A DNA stretch of 52,642 nt from Rhodanobacteraceae bacterium (GTDB lineage Bacteria > Pseudomonadota > Gammaproteobacteria > Xanthomonadales > Rhodanobacteraceae). This document shows positions 34,615 through 42,945 of the stretch, piece after piece. Under the pieces are notes generated by a model. The model made no database searches and was not told the DNA's origin. It was given only the letters and a program-made list of their open reading frames with translations. The translations under genes and the position numbers were made by a program. Numbering within the stretch: the stretch's first letter is position 1; each line of letters begins with the position of its first letter. The DNA lies in assembly GCA_003142815.1 (NCBI GenBank), contig PLNP01000027.1:1-52642 (forward strand). Direction: 5' to 3'.

Positions 34615-35838
34615 TTACAGCGGGCGTGAACCGGCGCGGGTCAGGGTTATCGCCAGCGCCAGGTGGATCGGCAGGAACAACACGATCCACGCCAGATTCG
34701 CCTGCACGAACCAGGGCAGGATCTTCGAGAACAGCGCGAATGCTGCGCACAGCACGACCAGCCAAGCGATCCAGACCGTGGTTCTGCGGATTCGCCACCG
34801 CGCACGCCTCGATCCAATCCACGTCGGCAACAGCAGCAGGCAGAGCGGGTTGAGCAGGAACAGGTTTTCGTTGCGCCAGGCGGCGTGATGCTCGGTGCCG
34901 AACCAGAGGAACAGCAGCACGATGCCGCCGAGCCCACAAAAAAGTTCGAACAGCGCCGCAAACACGGCGAGCGGGATGCGCGCGAGGGCGCGGCGCGGAT
35001 GTTGCAGCCAGAGCAGCAGGCAGCCGATCGCTGCACCTGCGATGAGGAACGGCCAGCGCAGGTCCGGCGGCAGTGCGGGTGGTTGCTCGACCCGACCGAC
35101 CGCGACGACCGTTTCTGTGGCGACCAGCGGGATGTTCTTCCCATCCGCGGAACGTGTGTTGGTCTGGCTGACCACGCTGCGCACCATTGCCGGCACGAAG
35201 CTCTCCTGCCAGAAGTCGATGCGTTTGTCCACGGAGGGCCCAAGGCCGAGGTCGATGCCGAGCATCAGCAGCGGCTGCGGCGCCATCAGGCGCAGCGCAT
35301 CCAGTCGATACGTGTAGCCACGCGCCCGCCCTTCACTCTGCGCGTGCAATGCACCGCCCAGCGCAAGGTCGAGCGCGTCACGCACACGTGTCGAGCAGTT
35401 CGCCTCGAAATAGTCGTAGCGATAGAACATGTTTTGCGGACGCATGTTCCAGTCGAGGAAATCGGTCAGCACGCGTGCCTGCGCCGGCAGAAGATTCAAG
35501 CGCTGCTCGGTGATTGAGCGACCTTCCGCACGGTACATCTCGAGATCGTCGTCGAGCGCATCGGCCGCGATGCGGTAGTGCATGCGGCCGCGCGCGAAGT
35601 TCAGCAGAAAATCTTCCTGCTCGAAATCGAAGATACCGTAGTTGTAGGCGACCGCTTCGCCACTGGCTGGGTCGCGCACCACGATCGCGTTGTGGCCGAA
35701 ACGCTCGAAGTAAATGTTGCCGGGGCCGATCGTGAGCAGGCTGATGTCGGGTTGTGCAGCCGCATCGGGCATGGGCGATGTCTGCGCGGTCGCGCCTACC
35801 GATGCGAGCAGCAGCAACGCAAACGCAAGACTGCGCAT
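34615..35838 (-). CDS. DUF4105 / Lnb-like periplasmic-domain membrane protein
   Basis: The 407-residue product starts with a signal peptide (MRSLAFALLLLASVGATAQ) and continues with a DUF4105 domain: LLTIGPGNIYFERFGHNAIVV, a YNYGIFDFEQEDFLLNF stretch, and DYFEANCSTRVRDAL. His49 and Cys148 are placed like the catalytic pair of papain/NlpC-like folds. This domain is now linked to Lnb, an intramolecular lipoprotein acyl-transferase of Gram-positives. The C-terminal 150 residues form about five membrane helices. A lipoprotein-modifying or membrane-remodelling role is possible but inferred; substrates are unknown. It stands 43 bases upstream of corA on the same strand. Confidence 0.85.
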   Translation of the reverse strand: MRSLAFALLLLASVGATAQTSPMPDAAAQPDISLLTIGPGNIYFERFGHNAIVVRDPASGEAVAYNYGIFDFEQEDFLLNFARGRMHYRIAADALDDDLEMYRAEGRSITEQRLNLLPAQARVLTDFLDWNMRPQNMFYRYDYFEANCSTRVRDALDLALGGALHAQSEGRARGYTYRLDALRLMAPQPLLMLGIDLGLGPSVDKRIDFWQESFVPAMVRSVVSQTNTRSADGKNIPLVATETVVAVGRVEQPPALPPDLRWPFLIAGAAIGCLLLWLQHPRRALARIPLAVFAALFELFCGLGGIVLLFLWFGTEHHAAWRNENLFLLNPLCLLLLPTWIGSRRARWRIRRTTVWIAWLVVLCAAFALFSKILPWFVQANLAWIVLFLPIHLALAITLTRAGSRPL

Positions 35839-35857
35839 AACACGTGCGACAGTGCAT

Positions 35858-35933
35858 GTAGGAGCGGCTTCAGCCGCGATGCTTCTTGATTGAGCGCCCG
35901 GAGCAAGAGCATCGCGGCTGAAGCCGCTCCTAC
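35858..35933. repeat. intergenic REP doublet (best-preserved copy)
   Basis: GTAGGAGCGGCTTCAGCCGC with GATGCTTC (35858-35885) and its inverse GAGCATCGCGGC with TGAAGCCGCTCCTAC (35907-35933) flank TTGATTGAGCGCCCGGAGCAA. Each unit also folds on itself (GCGGCTTCAGCCGC). It lies between corC and the DUF4105 gene, both on the minus strand. Confidence 0.88.
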
Positions 35934-35945
35934 AACGCACGCGCG

Positions 35946-36788
35946 TCACGCTTCGTGCACGCGCACGGCGAACTGGTGCACGCGGCGCGCGTCGGCCTTG
36001 CTAACCTGGAAGTGGAAGCCGCCGAACGCGGTCTCCTCGCCGACTTCCGGCAGGTGACCGATCTCGGACGTGACCATACCGCCCACGGTGTCGAACTCCT
36101 CGTCGCTGAAATCGCAACCGAAGCGTTCATTGAAGTCGGCGATCGGGGTCAGCGCATTGACCAGGAAATCGCCTTGGGCGGTAGTCTGGATCATCGTGTG
36201 TTCGTCGTCGTCGTCGTCGTGTTCGTCGTCGATGTCGCCGACAATCTGTTCGAGCACGTCCTCGATCGTGACCAGGCCGGAGACGCCGCCGTATTCGTCG
36301 ACGACGATCGCCATGTGGTTGCGCGAGAGCCGGAATTCCTTGAGCAGGATGTTGAGCCGCTTGGATTCCGGAATCATCGTGACCGGCCGCAGCAGGCTGC
36401 GGATCTCGCAGATCGATCCCTCCGCGAAGCAGCGCAACAGATCCTTGGCGAGCAGGATGCCGAGAATCTCGTCCTTGTCGTCGGCATGCACCGGAAAGCG
36501 CGAATGACCTGATTCGAGCACATCACTCAGGATCTGCGGCAGCGTGGCATCGATCGGCATCGAAACCATCTGCGCGCGCGGGATCATGACGTCGGCGACG
36601 GTGAGGTCGGCGACCTCGATCGCGCCTTCGACCATCGACAGCGTGTCATTCGACATCAGGCCGTTGGCCTGGGCGTGGCGCAGTTCCTCGATGAGTTCTT
36701 CGCGGCTCTGCGGCTCGCCGGAGAGTGCCTGGCTTATGCGGTCGAACCACGATCGCGGCTGGGTCGTACTAGGGGGATCCTCGCTCAT
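35946..36788 (-). CDS. corC: CorC/HlyC-type CBS-domain protein
   Basis: The 280-residue cytosolic product has two CBS domains (VADVMIPRAQMVSMPID at about residue 62; LLRPVTMIPESKRLNILLKEF at about 130) and VVDEYGGVSGLVTIEDVLEQIVGDI. An Asp-rich stretch (DDEHDDDDDEH) and a CorC/HlyC transporter-associated domain follow. It lacks the membrane DUF21 half found in larger relatives. CorC (YbeX) is linked to Mg2+/Co2+ efflux and to ribosome function through its conserved neighbourhood. The ATG at 36788 begins at MSEDPPS. It follows ybeY on the same strand with a 219-bp gap carrying a REP. Confidence 0.94.
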   Translation of the reverse strand: MSEDPPSTTQPRSWFDRISQALSGEPQSREELIEELRHAQANGLMSNDTLSMVEGAIEVADLTVADVMIPRAQMVSMPIDATLPQILSDVLESGHSRFPVHADDKDEILGILLAKDLLRCFAEGSICEIRSLLRPVTMIPESKRLNILLKEFRLSRNHMAIVVDEYGGVSGLVTIEDVLEQIVGDIDDEHDDDDDEHTMIQTTAQGDFLVNALTPIADFNERFGCDFSDEEFDTVGGMVTSEIGHLPEVGEETAFGGFHFQVSKADARRVHQFAVRVHEA

Positions 36789-36892
36789 TTGCAGCTTGCA
36801 CAGGCCCGGTAAGGGCGGGGCGGCAGTGTAGCAAACGTGGTCTGCGGGTGAATTGAAGTGGTTGGCGCACCGTGCGATTTCGTCCGATCGCG

Positions 36893-36945
36893 CTTGCAGC
36901 GCTCCTGCAACGCGTTGTTTTTGTAGGAGCTGCACGGCCGCGACC
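36893..36945. repeat. degenerate REP doublet between ybeY and corC
   Basis: CAGCGCTCCTGCAA faces TTGTAGGAGCTG, then GCACGGCCGCGACC. It is a diverged member of the family at 35858-35933. Confidence 0.55.
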
Positions 36946-37007
36946 TTGGCGCCGGGGCTCGCTGCGGGCGCCGCGACCATCGCGACGCAAGCTCTGTTCA
37001 GACTTTC

Positions 37008-37532
37008 CTAGGCGGTCGACGCATACGGATCGGCGATGCCGAGCGCAGTGAGTATCTGCCGTTCCAGCTGCTCCATGCGATCCGCGTCGCGCTCGTTCTC
37101 GTGGTCGTAACCGAGCAGATGCAGCACGCCGTGGATCGTCATATGCGCGAAATGATCGCGCGGCGTCTTGTGCTGTTCGCGCGCCTCCCGGGCGACGACC
37201 GGCGCGCAGATCACAATATTACCGAGCAGGCCGGAGTGCTCGCCAGGCGCGGGCTCGTACGGGAAGCTCAGCACGTTGGTTGCGTAGTCGCGGCCGCGGA
37301 ATTCACGGTTGAAGCGTCGTCCGGCCGCGCTGTCGACAATCAGGATGTTGAGCTCTGTCCAGTCACGGTGCTCGCGCAGTTCCGGAATCGCGGAAATCCA
37401 GCGCTCGAACGAACGCAGCACCGGTACGCCGCGGCGGCCGGCCTCGTTCTTCAGCCACAGGCAGCACTTCGGCGCCGGGTCGGACGCGGCTGGCGTGCGC
37501 TCGCGCGTGCCACGGCTCGGTTCAGTCTTCAT
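37008..37532 (-). CDS. ybeY: endoribonuclease YbeY
   Basis: YbeY is a zinc-dependent single-strand endoribonuclease needed for 16S rRNA 3'-end maturation and ribosome quality control. The 174-residue product has NREFRGRDYATNVLSF and the metal motif HGVLHLLGYDHENERDADRME with three histidines. It is slightly longer at the N-terminus than E. coli YbeY (155). The ATG at 37532 overlaps the phoH end by 11 bases. Confidence 0.95.
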   Translation of the reverse strand: MKTEPSRGTRERTPAASDPAPKCCLWLKNEAGRRGVPVLRSFERWISAIPELREHRDWTELNILIVDSAAGRRFNREFRGRDYATNVLSFPYEPAPGEHSGLLGNIVICAPVVAREAREQHKTPRDHFAHMTIHGVLHLLGYDHENERDADRMEQLERQILTALGIADPYASTA

Positions 37533-38526
37533 GGCTCCGCGTCGCTGGTGCCGCCGCGTCGTCGTTGACTTCGCGGCGCTCATACGCGCGAACGATACGC
37601 TGCACCAGCGGATGCCGCACGACGTCCTTCGCGGTGAAGAACGTGAAGCTGACGCCTTCGACCTCGCGCAGCACGTCGACCCCATCGCGCAGGCCGGACT
37701 TCACGTGTTTGGGCAAATCCGTCTGGGTCATATCGCCGGTGACCACCGCGACCGAGCCGAAGCCGATGCGGGTCAGGAACATCTTCATTTGCTCGATCGT
37801 CGTGTTCTGTGCCTCGTCGAGAATCACGAACGCATCGTTGAGCGTGCGACCGCGCATGTACGCGAGCGGCGCGATCTCGATCACGTTGCGTTCGATCAGT
37901 TTCATCACCTTTTCTATGCCAAGCATCTCGTACAGGGCATCGTAGAGGGGACGCAGATACGGATCGACTTTCTGGGTCAGGTCGCCGGGCAGGAAGCCGA
38001 GCTTCTCGCCGGCCTCGACTGCGGGCCGTACCAGGATCAGGCGCTGCACGCGATTATCGTTGAGCGCGTCGACCGCCATCGCGACCGCGAGCCAGGTCTT
38101 GCCGGTGCCGGCCGGGCCGACGCCGAAGTTGATGTCGTGCGCGGCGATCGCGTGCAGGTAGCGCGTCTGGTTCGCACCGCGGCCGCGGATCGTGCCGCGC
38201 TTGACCCTGATCGCGACCTCGTGTGCACCTGCTGCGGCGCGCACGTCGAGCGCATCGATGCCGGACTCGGAAAGGCGCAGGTTGATTTGCGCGCCGGTCA
38301 GCGTTTCCTCACCGGTCGCGTCGTAGAGATCGCGCAACACGCGCTCGGTGAGCTTCGCCGAGTGGTCGGCGCCGGTCACCCGGAAGATGTTGCCGCGATT
38401 GGCGATCTCCACGCCGAGGCGCAATTCGATCTGGCGCAGGTGTTCGTCGAGCGGCCCGCAGAGATTGGCGAGGCGCTCGCCGTCGTCGGGTTCGAGGACG
38501 AGTTGGTGTCGGGAGAGTTCGTTCAT
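37522..38526 (-). CDS. ybeZ: PhoH-like ATPase (YbeZ)
   Basis: The 334-residue product has an N-terminal KH-like region (LEPDDGERLANLCG; RLGVEIANRGNIFRV), the PhoH ATPase domain with Walker A GPAGTGKTWLA, RPAVEAGEKLGFLPGD, Walker B FVILDEAQNTT and a conserved TGDMTQTDLP. YbeZ partners YbeY in rRNA processing and they overlap here. The ATG at 38526 starts MNELSRHQLVLEP, the usual N-terminus. In most gammaproteobacteria miaB is just upstream; here an exporter island intervenes. Confidence 0.95.
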   Translation of the reverse strand: MNELSRHQLVLEPDDGERLANLCGPLDEHLRQIELRLGVEIANRGNIFRVTGADHSAKLTERVLRDLYDATGEETLTGAQINLRLSESGIDALDVRAAAGAHEVAIRVKRGTIRGRGANQTRYLHAIAAHDINFGVGPAGTGKTWLAVAMAVDALNDNRVQRLILVRPAVEAGEKLGFLPGDLTQKVDPYLRPLYDALYEMLGIEKVMKLIERNVIEIAPLAYMRGRTLNDAFVILDEAQNTTIEQMKMFLTRIGFGSVAVVTGDMTQTDLPKHVKSGLRDGVDVLREVEGVSFTFFTAKDVVRHPLVQRIVRAYERREVNDDAAAPATRSHED

Positions 38527-38756
38527 AGACGCGCGAGGGTAGCGCGCGCGTTGGAACGTGGCTACTCGTGGCGACGGGCGAAGGGGCAAGCACGCGCTCT
38601 TCGTCGGGCTAGCTCGGGAATCTCGCCCGATCTTGCGGCAGCATGTTTCGTGGTGCGCGGGCTCCGGCTCCGGAAGCAGGGGCTTCAGCGCTCCGAATGG
38701 CGACGCGTCGAGACGGCTGGGCGAAGGCCCCGTGGGAACGGTCATTTCCGCCAAGC

Positions 38757-38785
38757 TTGCAAATAATTAATTGATCAATTAAATT
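38757..38785 (+). promoter_or_regulatory. tetR promoter with 16-bp operator palindrome
   Basis: TTGCAA (38757-38762), a 17-base spacer and TAAATT (38780-38785) form a good sigma-70 promoter. The perfect palindrome TTAATTGATCAATTAA (38767-38782) fills the spacer and touches the -10 box. It is the obvious binding site for the TetR protein encoded immediately downstream. A start point about seven bases past the -10 box would fall at the A of the ATG at 38792, so the message may be leaderless. Binding is inferred. Confidence 0.65.
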
Positions 38786-38791
38786 AAGCGG

Positions 38792-39463
38792 ATGGTGAAG
38801 AACCGCCCCACGGCACGCAAGTCCAGCGCAGCTTCCCCGCGGCTGCCAGGTCGGCCTGGCGCAGACAGCCCGGAGCTGCGCCCGCGGCTGCTCGATGCCG
38901 CGCTCGCTTGCTACGTGCGCGACGGCGTCGCTGCGACCTCGCTGCGCGCGATCGCGCGGGAAGCCGATGTCACACCGGCGCTCCTGCATTACTACTTCGG
39001 TGGCGGCGAGCAATTGCTGCAGGCGGTCGTCGAGGAGCGATTGGTGCCGGCGATCGATGGCCTGCGTGAGGCATTGCCGCCGGAGGCCACCGACGTCGCC
39101 GGGCTGGTCGCCGCGTTCGTGCACGGCATCGGTGAAATCGTCGCGCGGCATCCGTGGCTGCCCGCGTTGTGGGTGCGCGAAGTGCTCTGCGAAGGCGGTG
39201 CGCTGCGCGACTTCCTGCTGCGGCGAGTCGGCCCGCAAATCCCGGTCTTGCTGGCGCAGCGTTTCGCACAGGCGCAGCGACAGGGCGCGCTGAATCCCGA
39301 TCTCGATCCGCGCCTGCTGGTCGTATCCCTGATCGGCCTAACGCTGTTTCCGGCCGCGAGCGCGCCGATCTGGCGCAGCCTGTTCGGGGCCGACGACATC
39401 GACGCCGCTGCATTGCGCGGTCACACGATTGCCTTGCTCGATCGCGGGCTCGGCATTGGCTGA
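38792..39463 (+). CDS. TetR-family regulator (CecR-like)
   Basis: The 223-residue product has an N-terminal helix-turn-helix (LLDAALACYVRDGVAATSLRAIAREADVTPALLHYYFG, about residues 33-70). The C-terminal ligand domain includes ARHPWLPALWVREVL and LIGLTLFPAASAPIWRSLFG. Context matches E. coli CecR, which controls the YbhG-F-S-R exporter. The ATG at 38792 follows an operator palindrome. A strong AGGAGG for the next gene follows the stop, so regulator and exporter are one operon. Confidence 0.92.
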   Translation: MVKNRPTARKSSAASPRLPGRPGADSPELRPRLLDAALACYVRDGVAATSLRAIAREADVTPALLHYYFGGGEQLLQAVVEERLVPAIDGLREALPPEATDVAGLVAAFVHGIGEIVARHPWLPALWVREVLCEGGALRDFLLRRVGPQIPVLLAQRFAQAQRQGALNPDLDPRLLVVSLIGLTLFPAASAPIWRSLFGADDIDAAALRGHTIALLDRGLGIG

Positions 39464-39479
39464 CAGGAGGAGAACGAAG

Positions 39480-39800
39480 ATGAAAACCGTGAGAGTTCGC
39501 TGCAACTCGCGCTGCGTGAAATGCGCGCGCTACGCACGCATGCACCAACGCCTGGACTGGCTCGGTCGGGTCGAGGATTCAACCGCATCGCCGTTGCCGC
39601 GGCGATCATCGAGGATGGGCGAAGTCCTCGTCGAGGACCTGCGCGACGGCTCGCTGCACGCAGGCGCCGCGGGCATGCGCCTGCTGTTCCGCCAGGTGCC
39701 TGCGTACTGGCCTTTGCTGTCGCTGTTCGCGCTGCCCGGATTCCGGCGCCGCGTCGACGCCGATACCGCCGGCGTCGGCGGCCATGACAGCGCAGCCTGA
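39480..39800 (+). CDS. small DUF393 (DCC family) thiol-oxidoreductase-like protein
   Basis: The 106-residue product has a CVKC motif near residue 12, RLDWLGRVE, and a C-terminal LFRQVPAYWPLLSLFALPGF. These positions and motifs fit the DUF393/DCC thioredoxin-like family (xxCxxC, RLDWxGRI, LPxxWPLxxLLxLPG). The usual YDGDC start is altered to VRCNSRC. An AGGAGG site nine bases upstream supports the ATG at 39480. It lies between the TetR gene and the exporter genes, an unusual partner. The assignment comes from motif memory and is moderate. Confidence 0.6.
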   Translation: MKTVRVRCNSRCVKCARYARMHQRLDWLGRVEDSTASPLPRRSSRMGEVLVEDLRDGSLHAGAAGMRLLFRQVPAYWPLLSLFALPGFRRRVDADTAGVGGHDSAA

Positions 39801-39813
39801 TCGGAGAATCGCC

Positions 39814-40773
39814 GTGACCTCTCGACGCGCAATCCTGCTGTCCGTGTTCGCGACACTGTCGGCGGCTTGCACGAAGGAGCCTCCTCAGGCGCTCGGCACG
39901 ATCGAATACGACCGCATCACGCTGCCCGCGCCGGCGGCCGAACGCATCGTCGCGATCGATGTGCGCGAGGGCGAGCAGGTCGTGCTCGGGCAGTCCCTGC
40001 TGAAGCTGGAGTTGACGCGCACGCAGTCCGAACTGGCCGCTGCAGAGGCACAGGCGCGGCGGCAGCGCGAGGCACTCGCCGAACTCCAGGCAGGGCCTCG
40101 CAGCGAGGACATCGCGCAGGCGCGCGCGAACCTCGCTGCTGCCGAAGCGCAGGCGCGCGAGGCGCGCGCCTATTACAAGCGCCTGCGTCCGCTCCAGGGC
40201 AAGAACTATGTCGCCGCGGCCGATCTTGACCGTGCGCGTGCGGCGGCCGGCAACGCCGACGGGCGCGTGCGTGCCGCGCACGCCGCATTGGACGAGCTCC
40301 TGCATGGGACGCGTCCCGAGCAACTCGCGCAGGGCGAGGCGGCGTTCGCGGCGGCCGCCGCGCAAGCCGCCGCAGAGCAGGTCGTGTTCGACAAGCTGAG
40401 TGTCGTCGCGCCACGCGCGGGCCGCGTCGACAGCATTCCCTACAAGCTCGGCGACCAGGCGCCGGTCGGCGCGCCGCTCGCGATCCTGCTGGTCGGCGAG
40501 GCGCCGTACGCGCGCATCTACGTGCCCGAGCAGCAGCGCGCGAACGTGCACGTCGGCGATGCGATCCAGGTGTTCGTGGCGGGTCGCGAAAAGCCGTACG
40601 CCGGCAAGGTGCGCATGATCCGCAGCGAGCCGGCGTTCACGCCATACTATGCGTTGATCGGCGACGATGCGGCACGCCTGAGCTATCTCGCCGAGGTCGC
40701 GCTCGGCACGGGCGCGGCCGAACTTCCCGCCGGCCTGCCGGTGCGCGTCGCGTTTGCCGGATCACCGAAGTGA
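39814..40773 (+). CDS. HlyD/YbhG-type membrane-fusion lipoprotein
   Basis: The 319-residue periplasmic adaptor begins with a lipoprotein signal (RRAILLSVFATLSAAC) and has a barrel-sandwich half (IDVREGEQVVLGQSLLKLE). A long Ala/Gln/Glu-rich coiled-coil hairpin (about residues 75-200), the second lipoyl half (VVAPRAGRVDSIPYKLGDQA) and a beta-barrel follow. The GTG at 39814 has GGAG seven bases before it; the alternative ATG at 39784 has none and overlaps the previous gene. It is coupled by GTGA to the ATPase gene. Confidence 0.9.
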   Translation: MTSRRAILLSVFATLSAACTKEPPQALGTIEYDRITLPAPAAERIVAIDVREGEQVVLGQSLLKLELTRTQSELAAAEAQARRQREALAELQAGPRSEDIAQARANLAAAEAQAREARAYYKRLRPLQGKNYVAAADLDRARAAAGNADGRVRAAHAALDELLHGTRPEQLAQGEAAFAAAAAQAAAEQVVFDKLSVVAPRAGRVDSIPYKLGDQAPVGAPLAILLVGEAPYARIYVPEQQRANVHVGDAIQVFVAGREKPYAGKVRMIRSEPAFTPYYALIGDDAARLSYLAEVALGTGAAELPAGLPVRVAFAGSPK

Positions 40774-41750
40774 GCACCGACGCCGCCGGCATCGCGATCC
40801 GCGCGCGCGGCCTGACCAAACGCTTCGGCGATCTCGTCGCGGTCGACCACGTCGACCTCGAAGTGCCGAGCCGGCATGTCTACGGCTTCCTCGGCCCGAA
40901 CGGCTCGGGCAAATCGACGACGATCCGCATGCTCTGCGGCCTGCTGACGCCGAGCGCCGGCGAGATCGAGGTGCTCGGTCTCTCGATTCCTGCGCAGGCC
41001 GAGGCGCTGCGCCGTCACATCGGCTACATGACGCAGAAGTTCTCGTTGTTCGAGGATCTTACGGTGCGCGAAAACCTCGAGTTCCTCGCCGCGGTGCAGG
41101 GCGTTCCGAAAGCGCGCACCGGGAGCCGCATCGACGAGTTGGTCGACCAGTACCATTTCGGCGACCGCCAGAACCAGCTCGCCGGCACCATGAGTGGTGG
41201 CCAGAAACAGCGCCTCGCGCTCGCCGGCGCGGTGATCCACGAACCGGAGCTACTGTTCCTCGACGAACCGACCAGCGCGGTCGATCCTGAGTCGCGTCGC
41301 GATTTCTGGGAAAAACTCTTCGAGCTCGCCGATGTCGGCACCACGCTGCTGGTCTCCACGCATCTCATGGACGAGGCCGAGCGCTGCCACCGGCTGGCGA
41401 TCCTCGACCACGGCGCGCTGGTCGCCGACGGCACGCCGGGCGAGCTGACCGGCAAGCTGGAAGGCCGCACCTTCATCGTCGAGGCGGCCGATCCGCGCCG
41501 TGCCCAGCGCGCGCTCGTCGACGTGCCCGGCATGCTCGGCGTCGCCCAGGTCGGCACCGCGTTGCGCGTGCTGACCGCGGACACCACGGAATCGGGCGAC
41601 AGGAAACCCACCGACATTGCGCAGCGCATGCAGGCAGCGCTGGCCGCTGCCGGACAGAAGGCTGAGGTCGCGACGACGCCGCCGAACCTCGAGGACGTGT
41701 TCGTCGCGGTCACGCGCAACGGCCACGCCAAACAGGAGCGCGCGGCATGA
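40770..41750 (+). CDS. ABC-2 exporter ATP-binding protein (YbhF-like, single domain)
   Basis: The 326-residue product has Walker A GPNGSGKSTT, Q-loop YMTQKFSLFEDLTV, signature MSGGQKQRLALAGA, Walker B LLFLDEPTSAVDPESRR and the switch His in STHLMDEAERC. A C-terminal extension of 80 residues follows, as in DrrA/YbhF-type ATPases. E. coli YbhF has two such domains; this has one, so two copies must pair. Starts at GTG 40770, overlapping the adaptor stop. Confidence 0.94.
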   Translation: MSTDAAGIAIRARGLTKRFGDLVAVDHVDLEVPSRHVYGFLGPNGSGKSTTIRMLCGLLTPSAGEIEVLGLSIPAQAEALRRHIGYMTQKFSLFEDLTVRENLEFLAAVQGVPKARTGSRIDELVDQYHFGDRQNQLAGTMSGGQKQRLALAGAVIHEPELLFLDEPTSAVDPESRRDFWEKLFELADVGTTLLVSTHLMDEAERCHRLAILDHGALVADGTPGELTGKLEGRTFIVEAADPRRAQRALVDVPGMLGVAQVGTALRVLTADTTESGDRKPTDIAQRMQAALAAAGQKAEVATTPPNLEDVFVAVTRNGHAKQERAA

Positions 41751-42856
41751 ACGGGCGCCGGCTGTGGGCGATCGTGGTCAAGGAACTGCGGCAGTTGCGC
41801 CGCGACCGCATCACGCTGGCGATGATCGTCGGCATTCCGGTCATCCAGCTCGTGCTGTTCGGCTACGCGATCAACATGAACCTGCGCGGGCTCGCCGCCG
41901 GCATCGCGGACCAGTCCAACACCGCCGGTTCGCGCGCGCTGGTCATGGATATGCTCGCCACCGGCGTGGTCGCACCGGTCGCCACGGTGAACACATCACA
42001 GGAAGTAATGGCGATGATCCGCCGCGGCGAGATCAGCATCGGCATCGTCGTGCCGCCGGATTTCGAGCGCCGCCGCATCGACGGCCGCGAGGCAGTGCAG
42101 GTGCTCGTCGACGGCAGCGACACGGCGGTGCAAGGCGCCGCGGTGCAGCTTGCGCAGGTGCCGCTCGACAGCGCCGCACCGGCCACACGCGCACCGGCGA
42201 CGAGCACACCGCCGACACCGCCAATCAGCGTGGTCAGCTTCTACAATCCCGAGCGGCGTTCGGCGGTCAACATCGTGCCCGGCCTGATCGGCGTGATCCT
42301 GACCATGACGATGGTGCTGTTCACTGCCATCGCGATCGTGCGTGAGCGCGAACGCGGCAACATGGAATTGCTCATCGCGACGCCGCTGACCAGCGCCGAG
42401 CTGATGATCGGCAAGGTGCTGCCGTACATCGGCATCGGTCTCGTGCAGACCACGGTGATCCTCGCGCTCGGCATCTGGCTGTTCGCGGTGCCGGTGCGCG
42501 GCAGCATGCTCGACGTCTATGTCGCGGCGGGCCTGTTGATCCTCGCCAACCTGACCCTCGGCCTCCTGATCTCGACGCGCGCGCAGTCGCAGTTCCAGGC
42601 GATGCAGATGACGTTCTTCGTGTTCCTGCCCTCGATCCTGCTGTCGGGTTTCATGTTCCCGTTCGCGGGCATGCCGAAGATCGTGCAGTGGCTGGCCGAG
42701 GTGCTGCCGCTGACGCATTTCCTGCGCCTGATCCGTGGCGTCATGCTGCGCGGCGCGAGCCTGGGGGAACTGTGGATCGACGTGCTCGCGCTGGCCGCGT
42801 TCGTCGTCGTGATGATGGGCGCGGCGATCCTGCGCTTCCGCAAGCGGCTCGACTAG
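41747..42856 (+). CDS. ABC-2 type permease (YbhS/YbhR-like)
   Basis: The 369-residue permease has an N-terminal helix (LAMIVGIPVIQLVLFGYAINM) and a large extracytoplasmic domain (about residues 45-175, with a Pro/Thr-rich stretch TRAPATSTPPTPP). Five C-terminal helices carry the ABC-2 signature region RERERGNMELLIATPLT and GFMFPFAGMP. The E. coli counterpart uses two permeases; only one is here, pointing to a homodimer. Coupled by ATGA to the ATPase gene. It ends convergent to the anti-sigma remnant. Confidence 0.94.
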   Translation: MNGRRLWAIVVKELRQLRRDRITLAMIVGIPVIQLVLFGYAINMNLRGLAAGIADQSNTAGSRALVMDMLATGVVAPVATVNTSQEVMAMIRRGEISIGIVVPPDFERRRIDGREAVQVLVDGSDTAVQGAAVQLAQVPLDSAAPATRAPATSTPPTPPISVVSFYNPERRSAVNIVPGLIGVILTMTMVLFTAIAIVRERERGNMELLIATPLTSAELMIGKVLPYIGIGLVQTTVILALGIWLFAVPVRGSMLDVYVAAGLLILANLTLGLLISTRAQSQFQAMQMTFFVFLPSILLSGFMFPFAGMPKIVQWLAEVLPLTHFLRLIRGVMLRGASLGELWIDVLALAAFVVVMMGAAILRFRKRLD

Positions 42857-42945
42857 CTTCGGGCAGCGATGCGCCAGCGTCCGTCTTCATTGAAGAACAC
42901 GAACGAAGGTACGCAGCCGAACTCAATCCGGATCCAGCGCGATCC
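42853..42945 (-). pseudogene. possible C-terminal gene remnant
   Basis: Directly after the anti-sigma stop the same frame codes IRIEFGCVPSFVFFNEDGRWRIAARS and a stop that overlaps the permease stop on the other strand. The pattern looks protein-like and has no start codon. I do not recognise it and it may be chance. Confidence 0.2.

Noticed and set aside
36789-37007. Possible small gene between ybeY and corC
   Set aside because: The open frames there are in REP sequence and have no start context.
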